Shown: positions 1-9,588, counted from the first letter of the stretch. The stretch: 64,000 bases of DNA from Marivivens sp. (GCA_024642115.1 JAHEBU010000003.1:186001-250000), one strand, 5' to 3'. Numbers and translations are program-made. Notes: a model not told the origin generated them from the letters alone.

Positions 1-265
1 ACACCTCGTCGATTTCGTCATCCTTGGAGGTGAGGAAGATCACCGGCATCGAGGTTTTCTGCCGCAGCCGTTGCAACAGGTCCATCCCGTCCATGCGCGG
101 CATCTTGATGTCCAGCACGGCCATATCAGGCATGCGTTTGTTGAAGGCATCCAGCGCGGACTGACCGTCGTTGTAGGTTTCAACCTCGAACCCTTCGGCT
201 TCGAGAGTCATCGACACCGACGTCAGGATATTCCTGTCGTCATCCACCAATGCGATTTTCGACAT
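1..265 (-). CDS. chvI: Response regulator ChvI, N-terminal part (runs off the left edge)
   Basis: The 88 visible residues form an OmpR-type receiver domain: the acidic cluster DDD at residues 8-10, the phosphoacceptor Asp52 in [11 protein letters not shown], and FLTSKDD near residue 80. The DNA-binding winged helix would lie beyond the window. The start is the ATG at 263-265, with an AAGGGGA-like ribosome site upstream. ChvI is the regulator of the ChvG/ChvI envelope and acid-stress system of Alphaproteobacteria, and it commonly sits divergent from pckA, as here. The name rests on the receiver sequence plus this neighbourhood. Another OmpR-family regulator is possible because the output domain is not visible. 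Confidence 0.85.
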   Translation of the reverse strand, partial: MSKIALVDDDRNILTSVSMTLEAEGFEVETYNDGQSALDAFNKRMPDMAVLDIKMPRMDGMDLLQRLRQKTSMPVIFLTSKDDEIDEV

Positions 266-575
266 GGGAGGTTCCCCTTACTGCTCAATTGTTGTTTTTG
301 CCTGCTTTTTCACAAGTATGTCCCTGTTTTGCAGGCGCGAATCAATCCCAAACTGCGAATCACCGCCTCTGGCCTGTCTCATTTGCGCCGAAAATCCGTA
401 ACCAATGGCTAAAATGCCTCACCTTGGGTCCGATCGGAAACTGGTGGCGCTAACACAGGGAGTGGTTGCGCTAATGATTGCGCTAACTGCCAAAAAGCGG
501 GTTGTTTGTGAATGAAATCATCGTGCTAAGTGGTCATGCAGGGGCGGAGGAGCCCCGGATCAAGGAGTGAAAGAT
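266..575. promoter_or_regulatory. Divergent chvI/pckA control region with three GCGCTAA repeats
   Basis: This 310-base gap separates the two divergent genes and has no convincing ORF. GCGCTAA occurs at 447-453, 468-474 and 480-486, all in the same orientation and followed by C or T. A related TGCTAAG lies near 524-530. A small hairpin, GGGGC-GGAGGA-GCCCC, sits at 541-556, just before the pckA ribosome site. The repeats look like operator half-sites; the regulator is unknown. Half of GCGCTAAC resembles LacI-type operators, which is only a resemblance. Confidence 0.5.
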
Positions 576-2174
576 ATGGACCACGGACGCGTAAATCCCC
601 AGATGACGCTGGATGCGATGGGTTTTCCGGGACTGGCCCACGTCTATTATAACGAGACCGAGGCGGATTTGGTGCAGGCCGCCGTCATGGCCGGCGAGGG
701 CACATTGGGTCAGGGTGGCGCTTTCCTTGTCACCACGGGCAAGCACACCGGCCGCAGCCCCAAGGACAAGTTCGTCGTTCGGACGCCCGCCACCGAAAAC
801 ACCATCTGGTGGGACAACAACCCGCCGATGGAGCCCGCTGCCTTTGACCAGTTACACGCCGATATGCTCGCCCACATGCAGGGTGGCACTTATCATGTGC
901 AGGACCTTTACGCGGGGGCAGACCCCGCACAGCGGCTGGACGTGCGCATGGTCACCGAACTGGCCTGGCATGGTTTGTTCATCCGGCACATGCTGCGCCG
1001 TCCGGACCGCGCCGAGCTGGATACTTTCACCGCAGATTTCACCATCGTCAACTGCCCGACGTTCAAGGCCGACCCGGCGCGACACGGCTGTCGGTCCGAA
1101 ACGGTCATCGCTCTGAACTTTGACAAAAAGCTGATCCTGATCGGCGGATCGCAGTATGGCGGAGAGAACAAGAAGGCGGTGTTCACCCTGCTGAACTACC
1201 TGTTGCCGGAAAAGGGCATCATGCCGATGCATTGCTCGGCCAACCATGCGCCGGGCAATCCGGTGGACACGGCCATCTTCTTTGGCCTGTCGGGAACGGG
1301 CAAGACGACGCTGTCCGCTGAACCGTCCCGCGTGCTGATTGGCGACGACGAACACGGATGGTCGGACCGGGGCACCTTCAATTTCGAAGGCGGCTGCTAT
1401 GCCAAGACGATCAATCTGTCGCCCGAGGCAGAGCCGGAAATCTACAAGACGACAACGATGTTCGGCACGGTGATCGAGAACATGGTGTTTGATCCTGACA
1501 CCAAGGCGCTGGATTTCGAGGATGCGTCGCTCACCGCCAACATGCGGGCGGCTTATCCGCTGCATTACATCGGGAATGCGTCGGACACCGGTCTGGGCGG
1601 CCATCCCAAGAACATCATCATGCTGACCTGCGATGCGTTTGGCGTGTTGCCCCCCATTGCCAGGCTGACCCCTGCGCAGGCGATGTATCATTTCCTGTCC
1701 GGCTTCACCTCCAAGGTGGCGGGCACCGAGCGGGGCGTGACCGAACCCGAGCCCACGTTCAGCACCTGTTTCGGCGCGCCCTTCATGCCGCGCCGGCCCG
1801 AGGTGTACGGCAAGCTCTTGCAGGACAAGATCGCCACGCACGGCGCAACCTGCTGGCTGGTCAATACTGGCTGGACCGGCGGAGCCTATGGCACAGGCAC
1901 CCGGATGCCGATCAAGGCGACGCGCGCGCTACTGGCAGCTGCCTTGGATGGGAGCCTCGCGGAAGGGTCTTTCCGCAAGGACCCGAACTTTGGGTTTGAC
2001 GTGCCGATGGATGTGGAGGGGGTGGATCCTGTCCTTCTCGATCCGCGCCGGACCTGGCCGGACGGTGCTGCATATGACAAGCAGGCACACAAGCTGGTGA
2101 CCATGTTCGCCGACAACTTTGGCAAATACGTCCCCTTCATCGACGACGATGTGCGCGCGGCCGCTATCGGTTGA
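576..2174 (+). CDS. pckA: Phosphoenolpyruvate carboxykinase (ATP)
   Basis: It converts oxaloacetate and ATP to phosphoenolpyruvate, ADP and CO2 in the cytosol, the entry step of gluconeogenesis. The 532-residue length matches ATP-type PckA. The P-loop [11 protein letters not shown] is at about residues 237-247, followed by the metal-binding IGDDEHGW segment near 255-262. A GTG at 567 is in frame, but AAGGAG at 562-567 is correctly spaced for the ATG at 576, so that start is preferred. The gene is divergent from chvI and ends just before a strong hairpin. The GCGCTAA repeats upstream suggest transcriptional control by carbon source. Confidence 0.97.
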   Translation: MDHGRVNPQMTLDAMGFPGLAHVYYNETEADLVQAAVMAGEGTLGQGGAFLVTTGKHTGRSPKDKFVVRTPATENTIWWDNNPPMEPAAFDQLHADMLAHMQGGTYHVQDLYAGADPAQRLDVRMVTELAWHGLFIRHMLRRPDRAELDTFTADFTIVNCPTFKADPARHGCRSETVIALNFDKKLILIGGSQYGGENKKAVFTLLNYLLPEKGIMPMHCSANHAPGNPVDTAIFFGLSGTGKTTLSAEPSRVLIGDDEHGWSDRGTFNFEGGCYAKTINLSPEAEPEIYKTTTMFGTVIENMVFDPDTKALDFEDASLTANMRAAYPLHYIGNASDTGLGGHPKNIIMLTCDAFGVLPPIARLTPAQAMYHFLSGFTSKVAGTERGVTEPEPTFSTCFGAPFMPRRPEVYGKLLQDKIATHGATCWLVNTGWTGGAYGTGTRMPIKATRALLAAALDGSLAEGSFRKDPNFGFDVPMDVEGVDPVLLDPRRTWPDGAAYDKQAHKLVTMFADNFGKYVPFIDDDVRAAAIG

Positions 2175-2184
2175 GCGGATTTCC

Positions 2185-2210
2185 GTAAGGTGGGTTTCAA
2201 CCCACCTTAC
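2185..2210. terminator. 26-bp perfect palindrome after pckA
   Basis: GTAAGGTGGGTT, a TC spacer, and its exact reverse complement form a 12-bp stem 10 bases after the pckA stop. There is no T-tract. It is identical in reverse complement to the palindrome at 3380-3405, so it may be a REP-like repeat that also acts as a terminator. Confidence 0.65.
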
Positions 2211-2259
2211 CTGCATAAATGGGCGTTGACTTGGGCGGGCCATAGGGCAGCATGGGTTC

Positions 2260-2814
2260 ATGCGTCTGTCTTTTATTCTGTTCCTCTGTCTTGTCGCCGA
2301 ACCGGTACTGGCTCAGAGCGTCGGCGCGCCTCCTCCTGCTGATATCATCAGTCGGGATGTTGCCAGTGTCGAGGCTGGCCTGTCCTGCGCCTTTCCGGTC
2401 GATGGCAAGACCGACGCGCCAGGCACTGTGGCTGGATCGGTCAATGTCGTGCGGGACCCTGCCGGGTTCATGACCAAAGGGCGTGTGGTTCCGGCCGTTC
2501 TTGGATTTGAATTCGGCGTCAGGGCCCGGCTGGCCGATCCCATGCGGTCGCAGGTCGTCACCATCGTCGTGACCCATCCGCCCATAGGTCCCGAGGGGAT
2601 CACAAAGGAAACGTGGGACACCACACTAGACGGAATGGAGAGCCTGTTGAACTCTTACCGGTTTGAAAAGACGTCGGAACTCGTCACGGGCCGTTGGGCA
2701 ATTTCGGCGGTCGCAGGCAGCCAGACGCTCTATCGCGTCGCTTACGACGTGGTGGACCCGGCATCGGTGCCGGATCTGGCGCAGCTGTGCGATGCGCCGG
2801 AAGTGCAATCATGA
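2260..2814 (+). CDS. Secreted DUF3859-like protein, first of a tandem pair
   Basis: The 184-residue product begins with a signal peptide, hydrophobic to about residue 18 with cleavage likely after VLAQ or nearby. The mature part holds short blocks shared with the next gene: an S-R-D-V/L start, APGTVAG or APGTIAG, a VPAV-LG-FG segment, and I-VTHPP-GP followed by an acidic E-T-W/Y-D-T block. I associate this pattern with DUF3859, from memory and without a search. The function is unknown; a periplasmic or secreted location is inferred. It overlaps its paralogue by ATGA, so the two are co-translated. The pair is enclosed by inverted 26-bp palindromes. Confidence 0.6.
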   Translation: MRLSFILFLCLVAEPVLAQSVGAPPPADIISRDVASVEAGLSCAFPVDGKTDAPGTVAGSVNVVRDPAGFMTKGRVVPAVLGFEFGVRARLADPMRSQVVTIVVTHPPIGPEGITKETWDTTLDGMESLLNSYRFEKTSELVTGRWAISAVAGSQTLYRVAYDVVDPASVPDLAQLCDAPEVQS

Positions 2815-3383
2815 TCCGCTCTCTTGCTTCGGCTTGCCTGTCGGCCCTCCTCGCCACCGCCGCTGTCGCCGAAGGCACTGCGCCCGGCGTAATCGGCCCG
2901 CGCGACCTTGTCAGTCCGCGACTCGCCACGTTCCAGGCCGGGATCATCTGTGCGCAGGATATCACCGACACCCGCCCCGCCCCCGGCACAATAGCGGGGA
3001 TCACCAATGTTCTGGTCGGCGAGCCGGATTTCGTCAGCACGGGCCGGTCGGTTCCTGCGGTGATCGGCGTGGGGTTCGGGGTCAAGTCGACCGCGCAGAC
3101 GCCGCTGGGATATGACAGCGTGATCATCACTGTGACGCATCCGCCGATGGGCCCAAACGGTGTGTCGGTCGAAACATATGACACATCGATCAACGGGGTG
3201 GGTGCACCCAATTCGATGACCTTCTTCCAGTTCGATCAAGAGTATGAACTCGCGATTGGCACCTGGACCATTACAGCCTCCGAAGGTGGCAAGCCCCTGT
3301 TTTCTGCCACCTTCGACGTGATGCCGCCGCAACTGGTCCCCGATCTGGCCGCGGTATGCGGTTACCAGAACCTTTTGTCGTAA
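2811..3383 (+). CDS. Secreted DUF3859-like protein, second of a tandem pair
   Basis: The 190-residue product has a signal peptide ending near AVAEG (residues 18-22) and the same conserved blocks as the gene before it, including APGTIAG, VPAVIGVGFGV and VTHPPMGPNGVSVETYDTS. The two are clearly diverged duplicates. The start is the ATG at 2811, overlapping the upstream stop; an upstream in-frame ATG at 2694 would bury it inside the first gene and remove the signal peptide. Its TAA stop (3381-3383) lies inside the palindrome at 3380-3405. The function is unknown. Confidence 0.6.
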   Translation: MIRSLASACLSALLATAAVAEGTAPGVIGPRDLVSPRLATFQAGIICAQDITDTRPAPGTIAGITNVLVGEPDFVSTGRSVPAVIGVGFGVKSTAQTPLGYDSVIITVTHPPMGPNGVSVETYDTSINGVGAPNSMTFFQFDQEYELAIGTWTITASEGGKPLFSATFDVMPPQLVPDLAAVCGYQNLLS

Positions 3384-3405
3384 GGTGGGTTGAAACCCAC
3401 CTTAC
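3380..3405. terminator. 26-bp palindrome holding both convergent stop codons
   Basis: GTAAGGTGGGTT-GA-AACCCACCTTAC is the exact reverse complement of the element at 2185-2210. The plus gene stops with TAA at 3381-3383 and the minus-strand permease stops with TAA on 3402-3404, both inside the stem. It probably acts as a bidirectional terminator shared by two convergent genes. Confidence 0.7.
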
Positions 3406-4166
3406 AGAATGGCCTTGCGGACAAGGTTCAGGCCCGCCACCAGCAGCACCGCGAGTGTCGCCTGCCGAAACCTCCGCTGATCGAACCTGTCTTGGATACG
3501 CAGGCCGATGGTCATGCCGATCAACGCCGGCGCGATCATCATCGCAGACAGAGGCGCCGTTTCTGCCCGCATGACCCCAGACTGGATATGCGCCCCAAAC
3601 AACGCGACCGCCCCCAGCCCATAGATCACGCCCTGCACCCGCATCTGGTCGTGCTTGGGTGTGTCGATAGCTGTCAGATAGGCGACCGTCGGCGGCCCCC
3701 AGACCCCTGATATCCCGCCGATAAAACCGGCGAACCCGCCGATCGCCGCTTCGAGCAGACGCGACGCCCCGCTGATCCGGGGGGCCCATCCGGCCAGTTG
3801 CATCAGGGCAAAGATCGACACCGGCCCGCCGATCAGCCCGAATAGCAGCCGGTGCGGCAGGACCCGCACCAGTTGGGCCGACACCAGCAACATCACCAGC
3901 CCGACCCCGAGGAACACCCTGAACCGGATCACCGAGTCCAGCGCAGCGCGTATGCCTTGCCGAAGGGCCTGCCAGACATTCGTGACCAGTGTCGGCAGAA
4001 TCAGAAGGGCCAGCGCAAGATCGGGCGGTAGCAGCGTGGACAGGCCCGAGATCATGACCATCGGCATGGCGAATCCCACCACGCCCTTGACCACCCCCGC
4101 CCCCAACGTGATGAACACCGCCAAAAGCAGGACATGCGGGCTGAGGAGGGTCGTGAACTGGTCCAT
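3402..4166 (-). CDS. TauE/SafE family permease
   Basis: This is a 254-residue inner-membrane protein with about eight hydrophobic segments and the two-fold architecture of the TauE/SafE (formerly DUF81) family. The start LLAVFITLGAGVVKGVVGFAMP and the second-half IGGFAGFIGGISGVWGPP carry the usual Gly/Pro-rich pattern. Members are linked to export or uptake of sulfite, sulfoacetate or other small organic anions; the substrate here cannot be read from sequence. It stands alone on the minus strand, and its stop codon is embedded in the palindrome shared with the DUF3859-like gene. Confidence 0.85.
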   Translation of the reverse strand: MDQFTTLLSPHVLLLAVFITLGAGVVKGVVGFAMPMVMISGLSTLLPPDLALALLILPTLVTNVWQALRQGIRAALDSVIRFRVFLGVGLVMLLVSAQLVRVLPHRLLFGLIGGPVSIFALMQLAGWAPRISGASRLLEAAIGGFAGFIGGISGVWGPPTVAYLTAIDTPKHDQMRVQGVIYGLGAVALFGAHIQSGVMRAETAPLSAMMIAPALIGMTIGLRIQDRFDQRRFRQATLAVLLVAGLNLVRKAIL

Positions 4167-4311
4167 GATGGCTGTCTAGCCCGCTCGTTTGCGCTCTGCA
4201 CCCCAAATCGCCTGCGACATTTCCGGTCTTTTTAGGATTTGTTCTTGAAACTAAGTTGCGCTGCGACTGCAAAGGCTCTAATTCTGCGCCAGCACAGGAA
4301 AGGACCAGACC

Positions 4312-5994
4312 ATGCCCCATGACGGACAAGATCGGACGATGATCGGACCTACCCTTTTGCCTGACCTTCTGGACCTGACCCGCGCCGCCTTGCCCGGTGT
4401 GGATTCGATCCTGTCCGCTGCCACCTCTGCCGTCCGGTCAATGGTGAGCATCGACGGCCGCGTCAGCGCCGATCTGATTGAGGCGCATCAGACCGCGGCA
4501 CATGGTCTGGCCTGGTTGGCCACCTATGCGCAAAGCCTGCATCAGATGCAGGGATGGGCTGACAGATTGACCGCCGACAGCACCTTTGGCGACATCGAAC
4601 AGTTGATCCACCAGATCGCGTTCGGCGAATACCTTGCCCAGATCGGCGGCGGCATTCCGATGAACCAGACCGAATTCGTCCGACTGGATGAACTGGGCGT
4701 GGCCGGGGCTGATTGGGACGATTTCTTTGTCCCTGCTGTCACCACCCTGATCCAAAGGGCGAACACTCAGGCCGCCCGTCTGCGGCTGGTCGCGCTGATG
4801 CAGGACAATGCCCATGCCACGGTGGGCCAGACAGGATTGGATGAAGAGCTTGAGATGATCCGCGACCAGTTCCGGCGGTTCGCGCTCGAAAAGGTCGAAC
4901 CTTTTGCGCACGACTGGCATCTGGCCGACGAACTGATCCCGATGGAGGTCATCACCGATCTGGCCGAGATGGGCGTCTTTGGCCTGACCATCCCCGAAGA
5001 ATACGGCGGCCTTGGCCTGTCCAAGGCATCCATGTGCGTGGTGTCGGAAGAATTGTCGCGCGGCTATATCGGCGTGGGGTCGCTGGGCACCCGGTCCGAA
5101 ATTGCGGCCGAACTGATCCTCTGCGGCGGGACCGAGGCGCAGAAACAGCACTGGCTGCCGGGGTTGGCGAGTGGAGAGATCCTGCCAACCGCCGTCTTTA
5201 CCGAACCCAATACCGGCTCTGATCTGGGTAGCCTGCGCACCCGTGCGGTGCGCGACGGCGACACCTACCGCGTGACGGGCAACAAGACGTGGATCACCCA
5301 CGCTGCCCGGACCCACGTCATGACGCTGCTGGCCCGCACCGATCCGGCCAGCACTGACCATCGCGGCCTGTCGATGTTTCTGGCTGAAAAGACCCCCGGC
5401 ACGGACGACGCCCCCTTTCCCACCCTCGGCATGACCGGCGGCGAGATCGAGGTGCTGGGCTACCGCGGTATGAAGGAATACGAGCTGGCCTTTGACGGGT
5501 TCGAGGTGAAGGCCGACAACCTGCTGGGCGGGGAAGAGGGCAAAGGCTTCAAGCAGCTCATGCAAACCTTTGAATCGGCGCGTATCCAGACCGCCGCCCG
5601 CGCCATCGGGGTCGCCCAATCTGCGTTGGATGTGGGGATGCAATACGCGCAGGATCGCAAGCAGTTCGGCAAATCCCTGATCGCGTTCCCCCGCGTCGCC
5701 AGCAAACTGGCGATGATGGCCGTCGAAATCATGGTGGCCCGGCAACTGACCTATTTCAGCGCCCGGGAAAAGGACGCGGACCGCCGGTGTGACCTTGAGG
5801 CGGGGATGGCCAAGCTGCTGGGCGCGCGGGTCGCTTGGGCCGCTGCCGACAATGCCCTGCAAATCCACGGCGGCAACGGCTTTGCCTTGGAATATAAGAT
5901 CAGCCGCATCCTGTGCGACGCCCGCATCCTGAACATATTCGAAGGTGCCGCCGAAATTCAGGCGCAGGTGATTGCCCGCAGGCTGCTTGACTGA
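4312..5994 (+). CDS. mcd: (2S)-methylsuccinyl-CoA dehydrogenase
   Basis: This 560-residue acyl-CoA dehydrogenase has a long N-terminal extension of about 170 residues before the usual fold. The extension includes IEAHQTAAHGLAWLATY and QLIHQIAFGEYLAQIGGGIPMNQ, which are typical of Mcd of the ethylmalonyl-CoA pathway and not of short acyl-CoA dehydrogenases. The dehydrogenase part has GLTIPEEYGGLGLS, TEPNTGSDL and a C-terminal QIHGGNGF. Mcd oxidises (2S)-methylsuccinyl-CoA to mesaconyl-CoA during assimilation of acetate and C2 units. The gene stands alone; the other pathway genes are not in the window. AGGAAAGGA precedes the ATG at 4312. Confidence 0.9.
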   Translation: MPHDGQDRTMIGPTLLPDLLDLTRAALPGVDSILSAATSAVRSMVSIDGRVSADLIEAHQTAAHGLAWLATYAQSLHQMQGWADRLTADSTFGDIEQLIHQIAFGEYLAQIGGGIPMNQTEFVRLDELGVAGADWDDFFVPAVTTLIQRANTQAARLRLVALMQDNAHATVGQTGLDEELEMIRDQFRRFALEKVEPFAHDWHLADELIPMEVITDLAEMGVFGLTIPEEYGGLGLSKASMCVVSEELSRGYIGVGSLGTRSEIAAELILCGGTEAQKQHWLPGLASGEILPTAVFTEPNTGSDLGSLRTRAVRDGDTYRVTGNKTWITHAARTHVMTLLARTDPASTDHRGLSMFLAEKTPGTDDAPFPTLGMTGGEIEVLGYRGMKEYELAFDGFEVKADNLLGGEEGKGFKQLMQTFESARIQTAARAIGVAQSALDVGMQYAQDRKQFGKSLIAFPRVASKLAMMAVEIMVARQLTYFSAREKDADRRCDLEAGMAKLLGARVAWAAADNALQIHGGNGFALEYKISRILCDARILNIFEGAAEIQAQVIARRLLD

Positions 5995-6043
5995 CCTGAC
6001 CGCACAGCCGATCATGGCCCAATTGGATCATGAGGAGTTTGCG

Positions 6044-6448
6044 ATGCGTCCCTTTACCTTTGCCGCCCTGGCCCTGCTGCCCCTGTCGGCCTGTATGGAA
6101 CCGGCCCCCGCCGATGCCCCCCCTGCGGCAGAGGCTTCGGCCACAGCGCCACAGGAGATCTGGCTGTTGGCCAGCATTGACGGTGCGGCCTTCCCCGCCA
6201 CGGCCACGCTGGGGATCGACGGAACACAGATTGTGGGCCACGGCCCCTGCAACACCTACACCGGCACGGTCAACGGCATGTCGATCAGCAATATCGTGGC
6301 GACCAAGATGGCCTGCCCCGACCTGACCGCCGAAGGGCTGTATCTGGGTCTGTTGGGCGGGGTGACGGCGGTGGCTGAAACGCGCAACACGCTGACCCTC
6401 ACGTCGGGCTCCAGCAGGTTGGTGTTCAACAAGGCCGCTCCGGTCTGA
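6044..6448 (+). CDS. META (HslJ-like) domain lipoprotein
   Basis: The 134-residue protein starts with a lipoprotein signal whose lipobox is LSAC (Cys at residue 17), followed by a Pro/Ala-rich linker. The META domain is recognised by GPCNTYTG and by TKMACPD. META proteins of the HslJ type are envelope proteins linked to heat and novobiocin tolerance in E. coli; a precise role here is unknown. The start at 6044 is chosen because GAGGAG sits 6 bases upstream and it gives a clean signal peptide. The gene follows mcd by 50 bp and converges on the MFS gene with a 1-bp gap. Confidence 0.8.
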   Translation: MRPFTFAALALLPLSACMEPAPADAPPAAEASATAPQEIWLLASIDGAAFPATATLGIDGTQIVGHGPCNTYTGTVNGMSISNIVATKMACPDLTAEGLYLGLLGGVTAVAETRNTLTLTSGSSRLVFNKAAPV

Positions 6449-6449
6449 C

Positions 6450-7673
6450 CTATTCGGCGGGGAGGGCCGGGCCGGTTTTGGGTGCCCCCAGACGGGGGTG
6501 CAACCGCCCGGCCAGCGCCCAGGCAATGGCCATCCCTGCCGCACAGGCCCCGAATACACCCGCCACAGGCGATACCAGCAGAACCAGCGCCGCCGCACCG
6601 GGCGTGAGGATGCCCGACACGTCGCGAAAACTGGAATAAACTGCGGCCATCTCTGTCCGCTCGGACGGTTTGACGGCCATCAGGAATGGCAGGCTGCCGC
6701 AGACGTCCAGCATGACCAACAGGACCGACGCGCCCATGATTGCGCCATAGGCCAACCAAGGCTGCCCGGACATGATCCAGGCCAGCCCGAACAGTGCGCC
6801 GCACAGGGCAAACGATCCGCGCACCGCCTGCCGCACCCCGATCCGTTTCACCAGCCGTAGCATCCACGGCGTCGTGAACAGCAGCCCGTTGGACAGCGAC
6901 AGGGCAATTGCCCCCACCTTGTCCCCCAGCCCGTTCTGGATGCAAAAGATCGGCAGATAGACCACATAGACCCACCAGCCGCAGGACCGGATCACTGCAA
7001 ACAGCCACCCGGCAATCAGGCGCGGCTGGGCAAAGAACCGCCCCAGATAGGCCAGCGGGTTGACCGCCGGTCCCCGCGCCCGGCTGATCTGCTTGCCATT
7101 GCCCAGCCGCAGCCACCAGAACACCACGACCAAAGCCACGGCAAAGAGCGATGCCACGATGAACGGCGCAGGCGCCCACCAGTTCAGCAGCCAGACCCCA
7201 GCGACCGGCCCGATTGTCCAGCTTGCCGCCGAATAGACCATGCGCGTGGATTCGTTGCGGCCGAGGTCCAGCCGGGCGATGTAATCCAGCACATAGGCGT
7301 TAAAGCAGACCGTGAACGTGACCGTCCCCACCGCATTGGTCAGCAGCGCCGCCGCCTTGAGATGGGGCGATCCGAAAATGGCGAACGACATGCCTGTCAG
7401 GTAAAGGACCCCCGACAGGGTGAACATCCAGCGTCGCGGGACGAACCGGGTCACCCACGGCACCATCAGTCCGCAGAACAACGAGGCGACTCCCACCATG
7501 AAATAGATCTGGCTGACCAGCGACGCGTCACCAAAGGCGCGGTAGACCACCAGCGGCATGACCGAGAGGAGGATGCCCCTGATCCCCGCCTCGAGTGCGG
7601 CCAGCAATGCAAAATCCTGCACGCGCGGGGTGGGCGCGTGGGACAGGTAAACAGGAGTGCGGGGGGTAAACAT
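6450..7673 (-). CDS. MFS transporter
   Basis: A 407-residue inner-membrane protein with about twelve hydrophobic helices in two halves. The first half has RFVPRRWMF in the loop between helices 2 and 3, as in major facilitator proteins, and the second half has a comparable RIGVRQAVRG loop. The substrate is not predictable. Translation could open far upstream (7784), but those extra residues are polar and unlike a transporter start, so the ATG at 7671-7673 is used. No neighbour suggests a pathway. Confidence 0.8.
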   Translation of the reverse strand: MFTPRTPVYLSHAPTPRVQDFALLAALEAGIRGILLSVMPLVVYRAFGDASLVSQIYFMVGVASLFCGLMVPWVTRFVPRRWMFTLSGVLYLTGMSFAIFGSPHLKAAALLTNAVGTVTFTVCFNAYVLDYIARLDLGRNESTRMVYSAASWTIGPVAGVWLLNWWAPAPFIVASLFAVALVVVFWWLRLGNGKQISRARGPAVNPLAYLGRFFAQPRLIAGWLFAVIRSCGWWVYVVYLPIFCIQNGLGDKVGAIALSLSNGLLFTTPWMLRLVKRIGVRQAVRGSFALCGALFGLAWIMSGQPWLAYGAIMGASVLLVMLDVCGSLPFLMAVKPSERTEMAAVYSSFRDVSGILTPGAAALVLLVSPVAGVFGACAAGMAIAWALAGRLHPRLGAPKTGPALPAE

Positions 7674-7828
7674 GGCTTGGGATTCTCGCGTTGTCCGTAT
7701 AGACCGCCCGGACGCCTTGGCCGTCTGCCCCGTCCGCGACACGGCAGAGTCAGCCCCCGACCGACGCGGTTGATCCTCGCTCAATCACCCTACCTCTTGG
7801 GGGTAACCTTTCGATCGGGCCAGCGACC

Positions 7829-8857
7829 ATGAAACAGACCATCCTCGTGACCGGGGCGACCGGTTTCATTGCCAAGCATATCGTTCTGAAACTGTTGAAC
7901 GCGGGCTACGTCGTGCGGGGCACCGTGCGCGATCTGTCGCGCGGGGCCGAGGTCGTCGCGGCCGTCCGTCCGCATCTGACCGACGCCGCCGATCTCGACC
8001 GGCGGTTGACGTTTGTGCCGCTTGACCTGACGCGGGACGATGGCTGGCGCGAGGCGATGGAGGGGGTCGACGCGGTGATGCACACAGCCTCGCCCTTTCC
8101 GCTCAGCCAGCCCAAGGACGAACAGGACCTGATCCGCCCCGCCGTGGACGGGACGCTGCGTGTCGTGCGGACCGCTGCGGCGGCGGGGGTGAACCGGGTG
8201 ATCCTGACCTCGTCGATCGTCGCGATCATGTATTCGGGATCATCCGCCAGAACCGCGACCCACACCGAGGCAGACTGGACGGACCCTGCCAACCCCCGCG
8301 CCTCGGCCTATGCAAAGTCCAAGACGCTGGCCGAACGGGCCGCTTGGGATTTCGTGCGGGACACCGCCCCGCAGATCAAACTGACCACGATCAACCCCGC
8401 GCTGGTGCTGGGGCCGCCGTTGGACCAGCATTTCGGGTCCTCTGTGTCGATCATCGAACGGGTCCTGCGGGCCAAAGACCCGATGGTCCCCAACCTCAGC
8501 TTTTCTGTCGTCGACGTGCGCGACGTGGCCGAGATGCACCTGCGGGCAGTGCAGCGACCGGACACGGCAGGGCAACGGTTCCTTGCCACATCAGGGTCGG
8601 TCTGGTTCGTCGAGATTGCCGCGGCGATCAAGGCCCGCTGGCCCGCCCGCAAGACCGTCACCCGCAAGGCGCCCGATTTTCTGATCCGCCTGCTGGGCCT
8701 GTTTGATCCCACTGTGCGCGGGATCATCCCCGATCTGGGCAGACGGGATGAGTTTTCGAATGCCAAAGCTGTGCAAGAGATGGGGATGACCTTTATTCCG
8801 CCCAAGGAGGCGATCGAGGCTGCTGCGGACTATCTGATCGACCACAAGCTGGTCTGA
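7829..8857 (+). CDS. NAD(P)-dependent epimerase/reductase, extended SDR family
   Basis: This 342-residue protein has the Rossmann signature TGATGFIA near residues 8-15 and the catalytic YAKSK (Tyr161, Lys165). The layout, with VDAVMHTASPFPL and LTSSIVAIM, is that of the dihydroflavonol-4-reductase-like or aldehyde-reductase-like group, which reduces small ketones or aldehydes with NADPH. The physiological substrate is unknown. The gene is divergent from the MFS transporter and converges on recO, with 2 bp between the stops. Confidence 0.8.
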   Translation: MKQTILVTGATGFIAKHIVLKLLNAGYVVRGTVRDLSRGAEVVAAVRPHLTDAADLDRRLTFVPLDLTRDDGWREAMEGVDAVMHTASPFPLSQPKDEQDLIRPAVDGTLRVVRTAAAAGVNRVILTSSIVAIMYSGSSARTATHTEADWTDPANPRASAYAKSKTLAERAAWDFVRDTAPQIKLTTINPALVLGPPLDQHFGSSVSIIERVLRAKDPMVPNLSFSVVDVRDVAEMHLRAVQRPDTAGQRFLATSGSVWFVEIAAAIKARWPARKTVTRKAPDFLIRLLGLFDPTVRGIIPDLGRRDEFSNAKAVQEMGMTFIPPKEAIEAAADYLIDHKLV

Positions 8858-8859
8858 GG

Positions 8860-9588
8860 TCAGGTCAGCCGGGCAATCGCCTCGACCAGTCGGGCCCGTG
8901 CGACGGGCAGGGGTTTGTCGCCCAGGCTGCGGATCAGCCGGTGTTCGACAAAGTACCCGGTTGTGGTCAGGGCCGTGGCGATCTCGGGTCCGCTGGCCTC
9001 TCCCTGCCCTTTCAGGACGTCGGGCAGGGGCAGCATCCGCGCCGCCCAGTCGCCCGCCGCCTGTGCGCTGACGGCACGGCCGGATTTGGGGGAAATATAG
9101 CAGAGGTCTTCGTTGGTGCCGGTAACGGCACAGGCGGACAGGTCTAGCCCGAACCCCATTTCGGTCAGCAGGGCCAGTTCCCACTGAAGGTAGGCGAGCG
9201 GCCAGATCTCGGTCTGGCCGAGGAGGTCGAGCAGGGCGATCGTCCGATCGTAGAGGGGTGGATGGGCTTCGCGTTCGGGGAGGGTCTGGTGGAGGATCGC
9301 GCAAACGGCGTTGAGGCCGGCGAGGGCGAGGCGGTCGTCCATCACCTGCGCCGCCCGGCTGCGGATTGGCTCGGCGGTGAAACTGCCGAGGTGGTCATCC
9401 AGTCGCGCCTTCCACGTCAGGTCAAGCTGGGCACCGGGTTGCAGGAGGGGGGCCTGTTTTCGGCTGGCCCCGCCCCGCACGACGCCTGCGTGGCGGCCGT
9501 GGGTGGGGGTGAACACCTCGATGATGACCGAGGATTCTCCGTGGGTTCGGACCGCCAGAAGGGCCCCTTGGTCGCGCCATTCGATCAT
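8860..9588 (-). CDS. recO: DNA repair protein RecO
   Basis: RecO (242 residues) helps load RecA at single-strand gaps together with RecF and RecR, and anneals SSB-coated strands. The N-terminal OB fold begins [14 protein letters not shown] and contains the [14 protein letters not shown] segment usual for alphaproteobacterial RecO. A C-terminal helical region with [21 protein letters not shown] replaces the zinc finger seen in some relatives. An upstream in-frame ATG at 9615 adds nine residues before the family start, so 9588 is used. It leads towards the era-rnc cluster, a common arrangement. Confidence 0.9.
   Translation of the reverse strand: MIEWRDQGALLAVRTHGESSVIIEVFTPTHGRHAGVVRGGASRKQAPLLQPGAQLDLTWKARLDDHLGSFTAEPIRSRAAQVMDDRLALAGLNAVCAILHQTLPEREAHPPLYDRTIALLDLLGQTEIWPLAYLQWELALLTEMGFGLDLSACAVTGTNEDLCYISPKSGRAVSAQAAGDWAARMLPLPDVLKGQGEASGPEIATALTTTGYFVEHRLIRSLGDKPLPVARARLVEAIARLT

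Noticed and set aside
852-1841. Long minus-strand reading frame of about 330 codons opposite pckA
   Set aside because: It is a shadow of pckA codon bias in high-GC DNA; the plus-strand protein has all PckA motifs.
4438-6015. Minus-strand 525-codon frame opposite mcd
   Set aside because: It is the antisense of a clear Mcd gene and has no family match that I know.
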